Assembly (NCBI RefSeq): GCF_020172685.1
Contig: NZ_CP083986.1
Location: forward strand, 887,877 to 951,876
Length of the DNA stretch: 64,000 nt
Direction: 5' to 3'
DNA from: [Mycobacterium] nativiensis
Lineage (GTDB): Bacteria > Actinomycetota > Actinomycetes > Mycobacteriales > Mycobacteriaceae
Positions 63,445 to 64,000 of the stretch are shown here, one piece after another. The notes under the pieces were generated by a model. The model saw nothing but the letters and a program-made list of their open reading frames with translations. It made no database searches and had not been told where the DNA came from. The first letter of the stretch is position 1; every line of letters starts with the position of its first letter. The translations under genes and the position numbers were made by a program.

Positions 63445-63780
63445 TCAGGGCCGCAACGTCTCCGGGCAGAGCTCGGACTGCGCCGCGGCGATCTGGACGT
63501 CGGCGGCCTCGGGGCTGTAGTAGAAGGTGTTGGTCAGCTGACGCACCAGGTCGCCCGGCGAGATGCCGGCCCGGTAGGTGCCGGTGTGGCCGTACATCCG
63601 CAACTGGGCGCAGATGTAGTGCCCCGAGGTCACCTTCACCTGATCGGCGACCGGGATCGCCACCGGGGCGGCGTTGACGCGGGCCAGATAACTGGCGTCG
63701 TCGGCGTGGGCAAGCGGTGCGCCGGCCAACACAGTCGCGACGGCGAGCAATGGTGCGGCGACGTGCGCTTTCACATGCAT
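63445..63780 (-). CDS. DUF732 secreted protein
   Basis: 111 residues from ATG 63780 with a signal peptide (VKAHVAAPLLAVATVLAGAP, cleavage near AHA). The mature part DDASYLARVNAAPVAI and CAQLRMYGHTGTY, with two Cys, match DUF732, a common small exported domain of mycobacteria. Function is unknown. It converges with the protease-like gene. Confidence 0.8.
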   Translation of the reverse strand: MHVKAHVAAPLLAVATVLAGAPLAHADDASYLARVNAAPVAIPVADQVKVTSGHYICAQLRMYGHTGTYRAGISPGDLVRQLTNTFYYSPEAADVQIAAAQSELCPETLRP

Positions 63781-64000
63781 GACTTCCATCGTGCCACCGC
63801 CGGACGGCCGACGTGACGCATCCGGTGGGGCGTAAATCCCCGCACACCACCGTGGGCCTGACTATCGTGCCTGTCAGTGTCAGGGTGAAGTGCCGCTTGT
63901 TGCGGTGGTTGGATCCTGATCACCTGGTGTCTGGCTCGTATCGTGCGTGCTGCCTTCGGGTTGGCGTTCATGCGTTTTGTCGGCACCGGGTGTGAAGGAC
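63781..64000. other. Unassigned end of window
   Basis: 220 bases with no supported gene. From about 63870 the sequence looks less GC-rich than its surroundings, and an ATG at 63970 opens a frame that runs out of the window. This could be the start of a gene that continues beyond the end. Confidence 0.4.

Noticed and set aside
63813..63995. A 60-codon open frame at the right end
   Set aside because: No ribosome site, no recognisable domain, and composition typical of non-coding sequence.

Overview
The window is high-GC actinobacterial DNA from a mycobacterium (Mycobacteriaceae). The first 13.5 kb follows the Mycobacterium tuberculosis order Rv0673-Rv0688: EchA4-type crotonase, PaaX-like regulator, EchA5, a DUF3060 lipoprotein pair, TetR, rpsL-rpsG-fusA-tuf, a SHOCT membrane protein, a mycofactocin-type SDR and a ferredoxin reductase. 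Two departures stand out. The mmpL5/mmpS5/Rv0678 block expected between EchA5 and the DUF3060 genes is absent. An arginine-dihydrolase/DDAH-like gene plus ornithine aminotransferase sits between the SDR and the ferredoxin reductase. The mycofactocin biosynthesis genes that follow in M. tuberculosis are not found next to them here.

From about 13.5 kb to 61 kb the window is an acyl-CoA catabolic island with little that is not lipid, acyl or CoA enzymology. (i) 14-18.7 kb: an aminoglycoside-phosphotransferase-like kinase, an SDR, an ACAD10/11-type acyl-CoA dehydrogenase (ACAD), a TetR and a quinone oxidoreductase. This composition matches 4-hydroxyacid catabolism (kinase plus ACAD). (ii) 18.7-22.6 kb: a lipocalin-like protein and an orphan carboxyltransferase, divergent from a second kinase and a crotonase. 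(iii) 22.7-30.1 kb: two YrbE/MlaE permeases without mce genes, a two-subunit B12-dependent acyl-CoA mutase with an unusual active site, an LLM/F420-type oxidoreductase, a family III CoA-transferase and, convergent to them, an Ltp-type thiolase/aldolase with its DUF35 partner. (iv) 30.2-39.3 kb: TetR, ACAD, crotonase, then a minus-strand operon of a beta-propeller lactonase-like protein, a GntR/HutC regulator, two acyl-CoA ligases and an SDR. (v) 39.4-53.8 kb: a long plus-strand run of CoA-transferases, two split ACAD gene pairs, crotonases, a ThDP-dependent lyase-like enzyme, further ACADs, an SDR and a thiolase, enough for complete rounds of beta-oxidation of bulky substrates. (vi) 54-61.2 kb: TetR, two unknown proteins, a ligase, a canonical hydratase, a circularly permuted CoA-transferase and an amidohydrolase.

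Several promoters in the island carry a palindrome GAGAA-N5-TTCTC or variants of it, suggesting co-regulation of scattered operons. The last 3 kb holds a mycobacterial-type SAM methyltransferase, four tRNA genes (Lys on minus; Glu, Asp, Phe on plus), a secreted S1-protease-like protein that has lost its catalytic residues, and a DUF732 secreted protein. No insertion sequence, phage, CRISPR array or plasmid gene was seen. Small GC-rich repeats and hairpins are scattered through the window, one of them inside a reading frame. Gene identities come from reading the proteins and from memory of the families; no search was run.
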